From positions 126,693,818 to 126,757,817 of the forward strand of contig NC_068937.1 in assembly GCF_016801865.2 (NCBI RefSeq): DNA of 64,000 nucleotides. The letters run 5' to 3'. Of this stretch, positions 1 through 12,600 are shown one piece after another. The notes beneath the pieces were generated by a model. That model searched no databases and had not been told where the DNA came from. It was given only the letters and a program-made list of their open reading frames with translations. How positions within the stretch are numbered: the stretch's first letter is position 1; every line of letters begins with the position of its first letter. This stretch comes from Culex pipiens pallens (Eukaryota; Arthropoda; Insecta; Diptera; Culicidae). The position numbers were made by a program, and so were the translations under genes.

Positions 1-288
1 GTTCCACGGACATATTTTGGCGTAATTTCTATGCACTTGGTTTTGGTCCTTGAGCTGAACTGCAGGTCGGTTCACGACGGACGACACAGTCTGGACGGAA
101 CCGTCTGGTCGCGTTTCGGAGAGCTTTTGTTTTATTTATGAACAAGCTGCAGTTTCATTTAGGAACGGACCCATGGCTGGAATAGGACCTTGGAAGAGTC
201 TTTACGAGAAAGAGTATTTAGAAACTAATTTTACGGCAAAAGGTCTTTTTTTAAGGTAGGGTTGTCATAAGGGTCAAAGCATTGGACA

Positions 289-1183
289 GTGGGAAAAAAG
301 GGCCCAAAAAATTACCGCAACATGATTTCGCGCAAACCATCGATTGCTATACACCAAAAGCTTCGTTTTTGCACCAAGAACAATAATCCGATGAAAAATC
401 GCACTGCACGGACCGGTGGCCGGAGTACAGGCCATCGGAAGATCCGGATTTTTGGAAAAAGTGTCAGATTATTCCAATTGTGAACTGATTAGCTTTCTTC
501 TACAATGAATAGTCACGCAAAACAATCCTAGAATAATATCAAATACCATAGGACCCATCGGAACCGATTCCACCGATCTCCGGTGGCCACATCCGGAACC
601 GCATTAGGAAACAGCGTAAACTAGTAATGCGACGCATCAAACTTCTTGATTTTGGATTGAGAGTATCATTAAAATGTATTTTTACCTTCGGTGACCGGTT
701 CCCAGGTTCTCCGGTGGCCACATCCGAAGATCATATTTGACAAAGTCCTGAAACCACTCTTGCGACATTTCAAACTTCATGTTTTTAAGAGAGGAGTGTA
801 TAACTCATGTCCCCATCCAAAATCAAGAAGTTTGATGCGTCGCATGACTAGTTTACGATGTTTCCTAATGCGGTTCCGGATGTGGCCACCAAAGATCGAT
901 GGAACCGGTTCCGATGGGTCCTATGGTATTTAATATTATTCTAGGATTGTTTTGCATGACTATTCATGGTAGAAGAAAGCTTATCAGTTCACAATTGGAA
1001 TAATCTGACACTTTTTCCAAAAATCCGGATCTTCCGGTGGCCTGTACTCCGGCCACCGGTCCGTGCAGTGCAATTTTTCATCGGATTATTGTTTTTGGTG
1101 CAAAAACGAAGCTTTTGGTGTATAGCAATCGAAGGTTTTCGCGAAATCATGTTGCGGTAATTTTTTGGGCCCATTTTTCCCAC
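289..1183. mobile_element. Long foldback (MITE-like) element, 895 bp
   Basis: The arms 289-657 and 817-1183 are near-perfect reverse complements. The terminal motif is GTGGGAAAAANGGGCCC, followed by AAAAAATTACCGCAACATG in both arms. The short spacer (658-816) is itself partly repetitive. There is no coding capacity; short ORFs in both strands are products of the symmetry. Probably a non-autonomous foldback DNA transposon. Confidence 0.75.
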
Positions 1184-1184
1184 A

Positions 1185-1397
1185 GTGGGAAAAATGGGCC
1201 CAAAAAATTACCGCAACATGATTTCGCGCAAACCATCGATTGCTATACACCAAAAGCTTCGTTTTTGTACCAATAACAATAATCCGATGAAAAATTGCAC
1301 TGCACGGACCGGTGGCCGGAGTACAGGCCACCGGAAGATCCGGATTTTTGGAAAAAGTGTCAGATTATTCCAATTGTGAACTGATAAGCTTTCTTCT
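1185..1397 (+). repeat. Partial second copy of the foldback arm, head-to-head
   Basis: It repeats the left arm (289-500) and is the reverse complement of 970-1183, with only one base between them. This makes an almost perfect palindrome of about 427 bp centred at 1184. It ends abruptly at TTCTTCT (1397), after which the sequence is unrelated. Confidence 0.75.
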
Positions 1398-1400
1398 ATT

Positions 1401-1947
1401 GATTTAGGAAATTTGTTATGAATTTTAAAAATGAAGGTGATAACTACATTCAATTTCTTAAAAATACCAAAAATAACTTGGAATTACACAATATAAATAA
1501 GAATTACTTGTATTTTATTGGGATTACTATGCTACGATACGTGTATAAATAATCTGTTTGCAACTCCTTTTTTTCTTACTATTCCGACTCTATTGTGTCG
1601 TAATGGTCTTATTATCATCACCAAAAATAACAGTGATGAAAATTTAACTAAAACATTAATCTAAGTTTTTAAAGTTCAACTTTTCGGCACCTCTATTGAA
1701 ACGTAATTTTTTTTTTGTTTTGGTTTTCTTAGTGTTTGAGTCTTAGTAAACTGTTAGGATTAAGGTTTGGGAACTTACTTTTTTTAGGATTTAGGGCTCC
1801 ATACATTTAAAAATTTGGAGATTTTTGTCATGTTATAACATTTTTAAACGGAAGCAACTATTGTAAAGATTGTGGATTTTATAACAGTGAAACTGCTTTG
1901 AGCAAAACTTTTTTAAATTATTTAGTTTTTATTAGTGACAGTTTAGT
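1401..1947. other. No recognisable feature
   Basis: AT-rich DNA with poly-T tracts. I see no gene or repeat boundary. It lies upstream of the first Gfrl exon seen and is probably intronic. Confidence 0.3.
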
Positions 1948-2046
1948 TCTCCTGTCTCGTCAGAGGCGTTGGAGCAGAAATCCCACGTTAGAGGAAGGCC
2001 ATGCCCCGGGGGGCGTAGTGCCAATAGTTTCGTTTCGTTTCGTTTA
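1948..2046 (+). mobile_element. SINE fragment (3' body, 5'-truncated)
   Basis: Shares TCCTGTCTCGTCAGAGGCG through CATGCCCCGGGGGGCGTAG with the full copy at 16287-16510 and ends with the same (CGTTT)n tail. The tRNA-like head is missing. The family resembles Feilai-type mosquito SINEs; that name is inference. Confidence 0.7.
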
Positions 2047-2488
2047 TTAGTGACAATAAATAAATAAATTAATTTGAATATTTTTTTAAATATGAATTCA
2101 CATGCCCAATTTGAAACTTGTATGGAAACTAATGATGCAAAATGGCATTTTATGATATTGGACATATGACAACACTTTATCCAAAAAATAAATACTAAAT
2201 TAAAAATCTTGAATCTTTCTTGAGAAAATATTTTCTGATCAATTGGTATCTTGAGAAAATCTGTATAAGCTGTAATACTTTACGAAGGAAAAAAAAACCC
2301 CGTCAAAAAAAATTCGAAAAGGTGAGCAAATTTCCATAATTTCTGCAGGATGCTGAGATACAGCCACTCAATGCTTTTTTCTTTTTTTTAGAATGTTTTT
2401 TTTTAGGTATAATAAATGAAGGCTTTAATTTTTCAACTCGTGATATCTTCGAAACTAATGGAAACATTTTCAATTTAAAAAAATCAAC

Positions 2489-2734
2489 GAACGAAGTTGA
2501 CTTTATAGCTGTCGGCCACCATTGCTAGTACCAACCACTAGTGTCTTCCTTTTTATCTACAAGGACTTCGCCGCCCTGGGCTCCTAAGTGTATGAAAGTA
2601 TGGCACGGAGCGACGGCGCCGAATACCCATATTTACACAAAGAATTTTAGAGCGCCCGCCGCAGGATTCGAACCGGCGACCTCTGGATTGTTAGTCCAGT
2701 GCGCGGTCCGATTGATCCACACAGGCGGGGAAAG
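2489..2734 (-). mobile_element. tRNA-derived SINE, family A, copy 1
   Basis: On the minus strand the head folds like a tRNA: acceptor-like CCCGCC, A-box TGGATCAATCGG, anticodon arm CTGGACTAACAATCCAG (loop reads AAC) and B-box GGTTCGAATCC. A 170 bp body follows, ending GGCCGACAGCTATAAAG and ACTTCGTTCGT. Flanking AAAAAATCAAC at 2478-2488 and 2735-2745 is a target-site duplication. Confidence 0.8.
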
Positions 2735-5700
2735 AAAAAATCAACTTGTGTTTAATTTCTATTCTTTTCCATCAAAATAATTTCGAAACTCAAATTTCTT
2801 GCCCAACATTTGAAAATAGCCCAAAAAAGTGTTTTTAGTCCTTTCAAAAGGTTATTGTTGATTCTAAATACTCGACATTATTTGTAAAGAAAGGAGTAGT
2901 GAATGTCACAAAAGGTTCATTATTCAACATTTAAAATCGAACCAATAGTTTCCGAGATATAGCGAAGTTTAAATTTAGATGATTCTGAGAAATACTCATT
3001 ATTCACAAAATTTAAACTTTCAGAGGCTTCATCTCATGTCAAATGTTATGTGTATTGCAGACGATAGCACGCAATCTTTCGAATTCAGAAAAGATCTTTA
3101 GTTGAGAAGGAGTTTTACTAGAAGCAGGGTTGTTAAAATATCAAAATATCAGCTCTCAGCAATTACAACTATCCACCTTGAATATTCATGCCTCAAATAT
3201 AACTGCTCTTCTCTCTTCATTGAAATTCTCATCGCCGAACATAGCCGAACACGTTTTCGTGTTTACCCACTCGCGATTGACATTTTCCTTTTCTCTCTCA
3301 TTCCCGCTTCCACGATCATCCTACCGCAACAGCGTTTAACCACAAAAGCCGCCACAAAACCAATTTCGCAAACGCAGTTTAACGGGACGTCATGCGTGGT
3401 CGGCATCTAATCGCCATCTCGCGTTCTCTCATTACAGTTTTCGGAGAGATTGAGAGACTCAGCGGTGAGAGCGCATAGTCGAGGAAAAGGGAAAGAAAGA
3501 TAGAGAGAGAATGACATCGCTGGGAATCACGAGACACAAGAAGAGATCTCACACGCTAGAGTGACGGCCGCTATACTCTCGGATATTTTTGGTGCAGAGA
3601 TAATCTATTGATAGCTTTTTTATCACTCATTTGCAACACTGGTCTCAACTATGCAATTTGAAAAATATCTATTTGTAGACCTTTTCAAAAGTAAAACTTG
3701 ATTTAAATTATGATTTGACAAAATTTAATTTTTCCGAGTTTGAAAATTACTTGGAATTTTTAAATAATAATAATAAAAAATGATGGATTTTATTTGAGAT
3801 AATGATTTATAAAAAAGTATATTCGACCTATTTCTCCTTAAAGAAAAGGAAAACATACATCGTTGAAAACAATTGTAGTGGAGCTATAACCATCTTCGAA
3901 CTTTAAGCTCTATGATTTATTTTTTTCTGCTTAAAAAAACTAAATAGTGACGTTTGCTTGTAAATTAGCTTTTAGCTTTTAGATGTTTTTTTTATGATTT
4001 TTAAGTTGAATTTATATGTTAAGGTAGTATTGAGAATTCTAACAACAAATCCCACAATAGCAAAAGTTAACTTTTCTTTGAACTTTAATCAGCTTCTTGG
4101 TTCATTAGAAGTTCCTCACCACCACATAAACAACTCACATCGCTTTGAAAGCCCCCCTCAGCAAAATACTTGAAGTTTCCACTGTTGAAGCCTCTCATAC
4201 TGCTTGAACTGTGGGTTTGAAGTGTTTCACGGAAGATAGCTAGAGTGCACCAGCACACAATGCCCGGGAAGATTCTGCTCTGTGTGCCAAAGTGAAGGTC
4301 TCATGGTCTCATTTATTTAATTTAAAAAGCAAAGCTGCTTCAAAGCTTGTTTGCGCTGAAACACACACGACCCGAGCTTTGCTGCCATCACTAAGGTCTC
4401 ACTTTGTGCTCCCATGGTAAAGTTTTCCCATGTAAAGTAGGTGTGTGTGTCTGCACGTAACGCTTTTGGATGACCTCCGTGTGCACGGACAGGGCACGGA
4501 GGGAAATGGCACTTGAACAAGGTGGAATTTGTCACTTTTTAGAATGGGACATCTGTGTTCATCAAAAGTGATTTTTTTTAAGTTGACTGTTAAATTTTTC
4601 ACGTGCACACTTAATGAAGCTGAAGGTAGCAACGTTTACCCTTAAACTTTTCCCTTGTCAACGTTGCTGCTGGTGCTGATACTGCTGAAAGTGCATCCCA
4701 TTCACGTACAGGCCACTCTTTAAGGCAGCTTTGATAACAAGGACTCAACTTCTTCCTTGCCACGTCCTGTTGATGGTACCGTATGAGAGGGTGGATTTGA
4801 GCATTTCCAAATTATTTACATTACATTACATACAAAACATTTTACTGTTCTAAATTTTGGTTGTAAGCTTGAATGTGGAAGAAAATTCTTAAAATAGTTT
4901 AAAAAATAATAAGATAACAAATAAACCTGGTACACAACTGTTGGGAGTATTCTCCATAGCACCCGCCAAAGTAGTGCAAAAAAAGTGCACGAACTTGTAA
5001 TAAGGTGCTTTTTTATGACGTTCCTCTGGTTGGCGGGAAACCACTTCACTAGCTGTGGTGGCCGTGGCTTTTGGCTTCATGTTGGTGTGTTCTACACTCT
5101 CACTTGGGACGACCCGGACCGCGGGTTTCCCTCCGAGGAGGAGCTACAAATTACTTTAATAGATCACGTCACTTGAAAGTTTTTAAGTTTTTTTAAGCGC
5201 ATTTTATTGTTTGGTCATTTTTTCACACAGCTTTTGCTGCAAAAGAGTTGAATGGATTTTTTCACTTCCTTTCGTTGGAAGTCTCATTTGCCAGTAAGTA
5301 TTATTTATTGGACCTGAAAGGGTAGTGTCTTTGGGGAGATGATTTATGCTTGCAATGCAATCAGGATTGCAATGCATCAGAGTAGAGTTTTTGGTAATGA
5401 AATTACACACATAACCACGAGAGCAGCTTTTTCAAGTTTGATGTATTTAATTGATGTACAAAACCTCTTGCAGTCTTAATACAACACTTCAATTAGCGAC
5501 ATTCGCGTCCAAACTCTTGCCAAACTCCACTTTATTGCTCATAATGAATCATTACCGATCGGCCTTCCAACACGTTCCACGTGGTATTAATTTACCGTAT
5601 ACCGTCGAGGTTTCCCGCATGCACGTCCCGTGCACAATTTACGTGCCACATCGTGTAAAATTACACGTCAAGAAGTGCCGGAGGAGGTCCTTCAAATATT

Positions 5701-6169
5701 TGCTCCGTCAGCGTGGCACTGCTGCAACTACAACCAGTCAGGTTCAGAACTGAGCAGTGCGTCCTCAACTCACGCCATGGGTCACAGATCAGCAGAAGAC
5801 AATTTGGTTGAAATGAGAGTTAAATTTTGGAAAGTGTCGCCATCTAGTTGTGAGAGCGTGAAATCGTAGAATGTGTGTTGGTGTGCGTGTGAAGAGCTGT
5901 CAAAACATTTCATAATCATAAGGTTAAAATTGTATGATTGTCTGTGTCCCTTAATCACTACCTGGAACTGTGTGGATGCAGTCATTAAGTGAAGAGGATT
6001 CGTGTGAGCGTCATTGAGATTGTGCGAGTGTGACTAGAGCGTTGATGACACTTACACGCACGCAACGCGCGTCAGCTTGCCTCTTTAATAACCGCAACCA
6101 GCTACACCACAATCAGCACCGCCCTATTGTGTCGACATCTACTAAACCTGTATCACCTTTATCTTGCAG

Positions 6170-6697
6170 ATGTTCTACCCTCCGCACTTGACATTTCTTC
6201 TGGCACCGCTACCAACTCCATCTATCCCAACTTTTACCCGTCGGACGTGATCGAAGATCCGCCGCCGACCAGCACCTACCCCTACTTCCTGTTTCCCTCG
6301 AAAAAGTACCCCCCGTCCGCCTTCCAGCCGGCCCTGTACAGTGGCGCCGACTACATCAACGTCCCCGCCGGCAACACCAACCAATCCCTGCCCCACCACC
6401 ACCGATCCTCGTACCACCCGTCCTCCCCGGCGGATCCCCGTCACCACGACGCATCTAGCACTGCACCGCATCAACCACCACCAGCACCACCAACACACTC
6501 TAGTAGTCACAATAAGCACAATAATTTTGACAGCACCGACAGCACTAGCCACTATTTGCACCCCAACCAGCACGGCAAGCACCAGCACCAACCACCGACG
6601 GCACCAACCTTCGGCAGCGGGGACACGAACCACTCCGCTGGTCTCGTTCCCTGGAGCGGTCTCGACGTGGCCCCGGACCTCCGACAACGGTTAGACG
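6170..6697 (+). CDS. Gfrl: Gfrl window exon 1, Pro/His/Ser-rich N-terminal region
   Basis: The acceptor follows a pyrimidine tract ending in TTGCAG (6164-6169). The donor is G|GTGAGA at 6698. The exon enters in phase 1 and leaves in phase 1, which fits the next exon exactly. It encodes 175 full codons with GC-rich coding composition quite unlike the AT-rich flanks. The protein is low complexity: Tyr/Pro-rich at first (DVIEDPPPTSTYPYF), then His/Pro/Ser/Asn-rich. No domain is recognised. An open frame continues upstream to an ATG at 6127, but the strong acceptor and the composition change at 6170 argue that this upstream part is intron. Its membership in Gfrl rests on phase and strand continuity. 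Confidence 0.7.
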
Positions 6698-9600
6698 GTG
6701 AGAATAGCACTTAAGCACCCTCCCTGCACCTTCACTAAATGTTATTAGGATTTTAAGAGGGAAAATGAGACTAAAGTGGACGTTTAGGTCAATCGGGTTA
6801 TTAAGTCATTCGGGTTATTAGGATATTAGGTCAGGTCAAAACAAAATATGATACAAACTTTACGAGAAAAAATCCAGAAATCAAAAATTTAACTGTCAAT
6901 TTAAATGTTCACAAACTCATCAAGGCAATTTTTAATTTACCACAGCTAATTTACACGCATTCGCAGTTGCTCTACGTCTGTTTGTCTGTGCTTTTAAGTA
7001 AGGAACTGCATAGTGGTTCAGATCGTAAAATTTAATGGAAATAGAATTTTCCGAAAAAAAATTACAGTTCCAGAACTTTGTTGCCTTGGGAGGAGTTGTT
7101 GCAAATATAATTGGGATTAAACTGAAGTGGTTGAAATTAGGGTGATTCACGATATGGCTACTTCAAAAAATCGAACATTTCAGGCATATTTTTGGATTTT
7201 TTTCCCTTCTAAAATTATAAACAATGAAAATCCAAGCAACTTTTTCGAAAGCATTAAAATTTGTATCGGAAGATGAAACTGAGCAATTCTCTACCAAAAC
7301 CGGAAATGGATTTTATTTGTATTTTTTGATTTGGCTCAAACTTAGTGGGGGCCTTCCCTATGACCAAAGAAGCTATTTTGTGTCATTGGTTCACTCATAC
7401 AAGTCTCCATACAATTTTGGCAGCTGTCCATACAAAAATGGTACGTAAATATTCGAATATCTGTAACTTTTGAATGAATTTTCTGATCAATTCGATGTCT
7501 TCAGCAAAGTTGTAGGCATTGTTGAGGACTATTGAGAAAAAAATAGATACACGGAAAAAAATTGCTGATTTTTTAATTAACATTTTTTTCACAAAAACTC
7601 AATTTCCCAAAACACGTATTTTTTGATTTTCGAGATTTTTTGATATGTTTTAGGGGACAAACCGCAACCCGCAACTTTTGAGCCATAGAGAAACATGGTC
7701 AAAAAATCTGCCGCCGAGTTATGATTTTTTGAAAAAATAGTGATTTTGTAAAAAAATCAAAATTTCATGCAAAAACAAATTTGACATAATTTTTAAATGT
7801 AAAATTGAATTTCCAATCGAAAAATACTCTACAGATTTTTTGATAAAAGGCTCTGTTTTCAAGATATAGCCACCGAAAGTTTGATTTTAGCGAAATATTT
7901 GCAGTTTTTCGCTTTTTAAAAATAGTGACCATGAGTGACCATTTCTAAAAATATTTTTTTGAAAATTTCAGAAAATTTGCTTTAAAAATGTCTAAGAGAC
8001 ATTAAAGATTGGACCCCTGGTTGCTGAGATACAGTGGCTTAAACAAAAAGAAACACGAAAATTGAAGTTTTCTAAGTCTCACCCAAACAGCCCACTATTT
8101 TCTAGTGTCGATATCTCAGCAACTAATGGTCCGATTTTCAATGTTAAAACATTAAACATTCGTGAAATTTTCCGATCTATTCGAAAAAAGTAATTTTTTA
8201 AATCAAGACTAACATTTTAAATGGGCGTAATTTTCAATGTTTGGCCCTTTTAAAATGTTAGTCTTGATTTTAAAAAATCAAAATACTTTGTTTTTGCATG
8301 AAATTTCGATTTTTTACAAAAATCACTATTTTTTTCAAAAATTCATAACTCGGTGGCAGATTTTTTGACCATGTTTCTCTATGGCTCAAAAGTTGCGGAT
8401 TTTTGTCCCCTAAAACATTTCAAAAAATCTCGAAAATCAAAAAATAATAAATAAAATAATAAATAAAATAATAAATTTTGGGAAATTGAGTTTTTGTGAA
8501 AAAAGTGGTAATTAAAAAATCGGCAAATTTTTTTTCCGTGTACCTATTTTTTTCTCAATACCTACAACTTTGCCGAAGAAACCAAATTGATCAGAAAATT
8601 CATTCAAAAGTTACAGATATTCGAATATTTACGTACCGTTTTTGTATGGACAGCTGCCAAAATTGTATGGAGACTTGTATGGGTGAACCAATGACACAAA
8701 ATAGCTTCTTTGGTCATAGGGAAGGCCCCCACAAAGTTTTAGTCAAATCAAAAAATACAAAAAATAAAAATGGTCGAAATCGGCCGAGTTGCTCAACTGT
8801 TAAGAGCAAACATACACCTTCTACGACTAATTTCATCAAAAGTACCAGAGCAAACCATCTAAATTCAGAATTTGAGACAAAACAATTTTCGACTTGTTCG
8901 TCAAAAGTTCCAGCAACTTGATGGTAAAATAGATTAAATTCTAGATTTTTTTATAACAACGCTAAAAATCTTAGGGGATTTTTAATTAAAATTCGCGGTA
9001 TTTACATGTGCAATTTATAAGGTAAAACTTTATGATGCCACCCTAACGAAATTTTTCCCTAACTTTTGATCAATAAGTTCATTTTTTTCAAGAAGAAAAT
9101 GTTACTATTTCAGAGATTAAAAAGTCACTTTTATACTGCAAGATAAAATTTTAGAATTTTCGCCAAATTGTTAGAAAACAACCCTAAAAAATATCCTGAT
9201 AAATTCGATTTTCTAAATGAGCCTAATTGTGAACCACCCTAATTTAAAACCAAAAGCTATCCCGCCCGTGTGGATCAATCGGACCGCGCACTGGACTCAC
9301 AATCCAGAGGTCGCCGGTTCGAATCCCGCGGCGGGCGCTCTAAAAATTCTTTGTGTAAATTTGGGTATTCGGCGCCGTCGCTCCGTGCCATACTTTCATA
9401 CACTTAGGAGCCCAGGGCGGCGAAGTCCTTGTAGATAAAAAGGAAGACACTAGTGGTTGGTACTAGCAATGGTGGCCGACAGCTATAAAGTCAACTTCGT
9501 TTTCTTCGTTCGCTGTCCAATTATTTGCAACAACTTTTCTGAAGACACCAAAACTCTAAAACAGCACATTTTTTTTTTTTTTTTGAAAATTCAATTCCCA

Positions 9601-12600
9601 CTTAAATTTGTAAGGAAAAGTGGGAAAACTAAGAAAAAATTTGTTTGAAATCAGACATTTTTACACACCACAAAATGATGATCTTTAAAGGTTTTCAAAG
9701 CCCTTTTCCAGATTTTATACCGTATCATGATTTATTTACAATTGATGAAACAAACTGGAAGGTCTCATTTTCCCTCAAATCCCTCAAATATATCACAACT
9801 AGCTCAGTAAGTAACCACCAAATCCGATCAATCACAACTGCACCCCTGTGTTCACAATGACAAATTACGCACCTGCAACTTGTCTGCCATTTATCTAATC
9901 ACACCTGAAATATCCGATAAGCAGCACTGATCAAAACTTGCACCTGCAAAACAAAACTTATTTTGCACCAACTGGCACCACCACTGCACAAAATGAACAA
10001 AATGCACTTGTCTTCTGTAAAGATATCCGATTAAGGTGCACCCACCCTGCTGTTTTCCGTCCCATTCAATTTGTTTCATCTCATCAATTCACAACGACTT
10101 ATTCCAACTCATTTGTCACTTCTCACCAGAAGAAAGTTTCACTTTTCATCCAATAAAACAAAACTTGAGAGCGCCATTTATGTTGCTTTCTCCGAAACGA
10201 TCGAAATTGCATTCTTCTCACTCCGCGCAGACACTTGAGTTCTTTGTCCTTCAGTTTTTACTTGGTAAGGGAAACCTATAAAAACGATTGCAGTTTCAAG
10301 TACTTGTGAATTTCTAGACAACGTTTTCAAAGGGTTCTACTGCTTTAATTTAAATTGTTTAATTTCCCCTATTATGTTCAACTCCTTTCCAAAATATTTC
10401 CTCGAATTCTTCCCCCGACTGACTGTCATCAGCTGGTTGTCCTTCGTAACTTTCCCGGATTCACCAAGAAAAACAAAACAGAAAAACAATCGGAAAACTC
10501 GTTTCGAATTTTCCCTCGAGGATGGCCCCACCTCCCACGCCCACTCTTGTTCTTCAAGAGAACTGCTCAATCTTGAGTGTTTAAATTTGTTCCAAAGAAA
10601 AAGTCACTCCCACTGCTGCCGCGCCACTCTCCCAAAAATCCAAACTGATTACCATTTATTTTATTTATCTTTTAATTAAATGCGAAACGGGTTGGAATTA
10701 GAGAACGATTTAAGGTACCACTAAAGCCGAAATCTGGTAAATTTTCTGAATTTTTGCCAACACTTCCAAAAAATGTCGCGCAACATAAATTGATGTTGCA
10801 AGGTACCCATCAATACATTTCGATTTCTGAAACAGAATCTAACTAGAATCGTATACGAATTCCGTTTCTGTGCTCGAACTGGTTGTTGTAGATTTGTTGA
10901 GATATCCTAGGTCATCCAGAACTCCCTGAAGTTGAGGCCTGTGGGTTTCCGCCGTAACAAGCAAGAGGTCGATAGTTTTCGATTCCGGAACAAATGCGAA
11001 TAGCTTCAGTGGGTATGGTTGACTACTTTGTTGATATGTTGGGATATCCTAGGTCATCAAGAACTCCCTGAAATTGAGGCCTGTGGGTTTACCACCGTAA
11101 CAAGAAAGAGGTCGATAGATTTTGAATCTTGATCATATGCGAATAGCTTCAGTGGGTATGGTAGACTTCTTTGTATATATGTTGGGGTATCCTAGGTAAT
11201 CCAGAACTCCCTGAAGTTGAGGTCTGTGGGTCTACCGCCGTAACAAGAAAGAGGTCGATAGATTTCGACCCAGGATCATATGCGAATAGCTTCAGTGGGT
11301 ATGGTAAACTTCTTTGTAGATATGTTGGGATATCCTAGGTCATCAAGAACTCCCTAGAGTTGAGGCCTGTGGGTCTTCCGCCGTAACAAGCAAGAGGTTG
11401 ATAGTTTTCGATTCCGGAACAAATGCGAATAGCTTCAGTGGGTATGGTTGACTACTTTGTTGATATGTTGGGATATCCTAGATCATCAAGAACTCCCTGA
11501 AGTTGAGGCCTGTGGGTCTGACGCCGTAACAAAAAAGAGGTCGATAGATTTTGAATCTGGATCATATGCGAATAACTTCAGTGGGTATGAAAGACTACTT
11601 TGTTGATATGTTGGGATATCCTAGGTCATCCAGAACTCCCTGAAGTTGAGGTCTGTGGGTCTACCGCCGTAACAAGAAAGAGGTCGATAGATTTCGACCC
11701 AGGATCATATGCGAATAGCTTCAGTGGGTATGGTAAACTTCTTTGTAGATATGTTGGGATATCCTAGGTCATCAAGAACTCCCTAGAGTTGAGGCCTGTA
11801 GGTCTTCCGCCGTAACAAGCAAGAGGTTGATAGTTTTCGATTCCGGAACAAATGCGAATAGCTTCAGTGGGTATGGTTGACTACTGTCGCAGCTTAAGCA
11901 GGAGCTTTCGTCTTTCGTTTGCTGTTTTTTTGTTATTAAGAAGCATCTTTCTTCCTTGAAAGCTCGCGAAACTTTTCTCTTCTCCCACCACCCAAAAAGC
12001 TTTCTTTTGATTGTTTTGTCTAACGCCGCCCCCTCCTCCCATTTTGGTTGAAAGTGTGAGTGTGTATTTTTTCAAGGAAAATTGTTGTCACTTTTCCAAG
12101 AAGTAGCAATAGACCTGAGAGACCCGGATTGGGGAAGGTCCTGGAGGCTGGAAAACTTTTGCATCATAATTTAATAAAACATTCATAAAATCATCGTCCC
12201 GGTGCTGGCGCCGGTGGCAACGACTTGTTTGACAGATTTGAAACTTGGAATAATTGGGCCCCGTCCCAGATGGCGACGGCTGCCGGCAGATGGTGTGCTG
12301 TTGATTTTTTTTTATTGTGGAGGATGTTTCAATTTGCTAAACATGTTCTATCACAAAGATGCGTTGGAATATATTGTAATTTTTTTTTTTGAGGTTTTTA
12401 CTCAAAAATCTTGTTTCAATCAAATAATTCAAGGATATTTTTAATTGAACTAGTATCTAGAAACAAAATTGTAACGTATATTTTACAAACATTTTATAAA
12501 AATAATTCTTGTCTCTCCATTTTCCTTCAAAATAATCTCAAAAAAATATGTCTTAACAAGATTTAATGAACTGTTGAAATAAACAATATATTGTCCCGAA

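Noticed and set aside
289..1397. Several small open frames on both strands with related products
   Set aside because: They arise from the inverted arms of the foldback element and are not genes.
6175..6687. 170-residue antisense open frame over Gfrl window exon 1
   Set aside because: It is the shadow of the + strand exon. Codon use and low-complexity content follow the sense strand, and there is no splice or domain support.
9261..9340. Possible tRNA-Val gene
   Set aside because: The head folds like a tRNA, but the same long 3' body follows it at two loci, and target-site duplications mark the other copy as a SINE.
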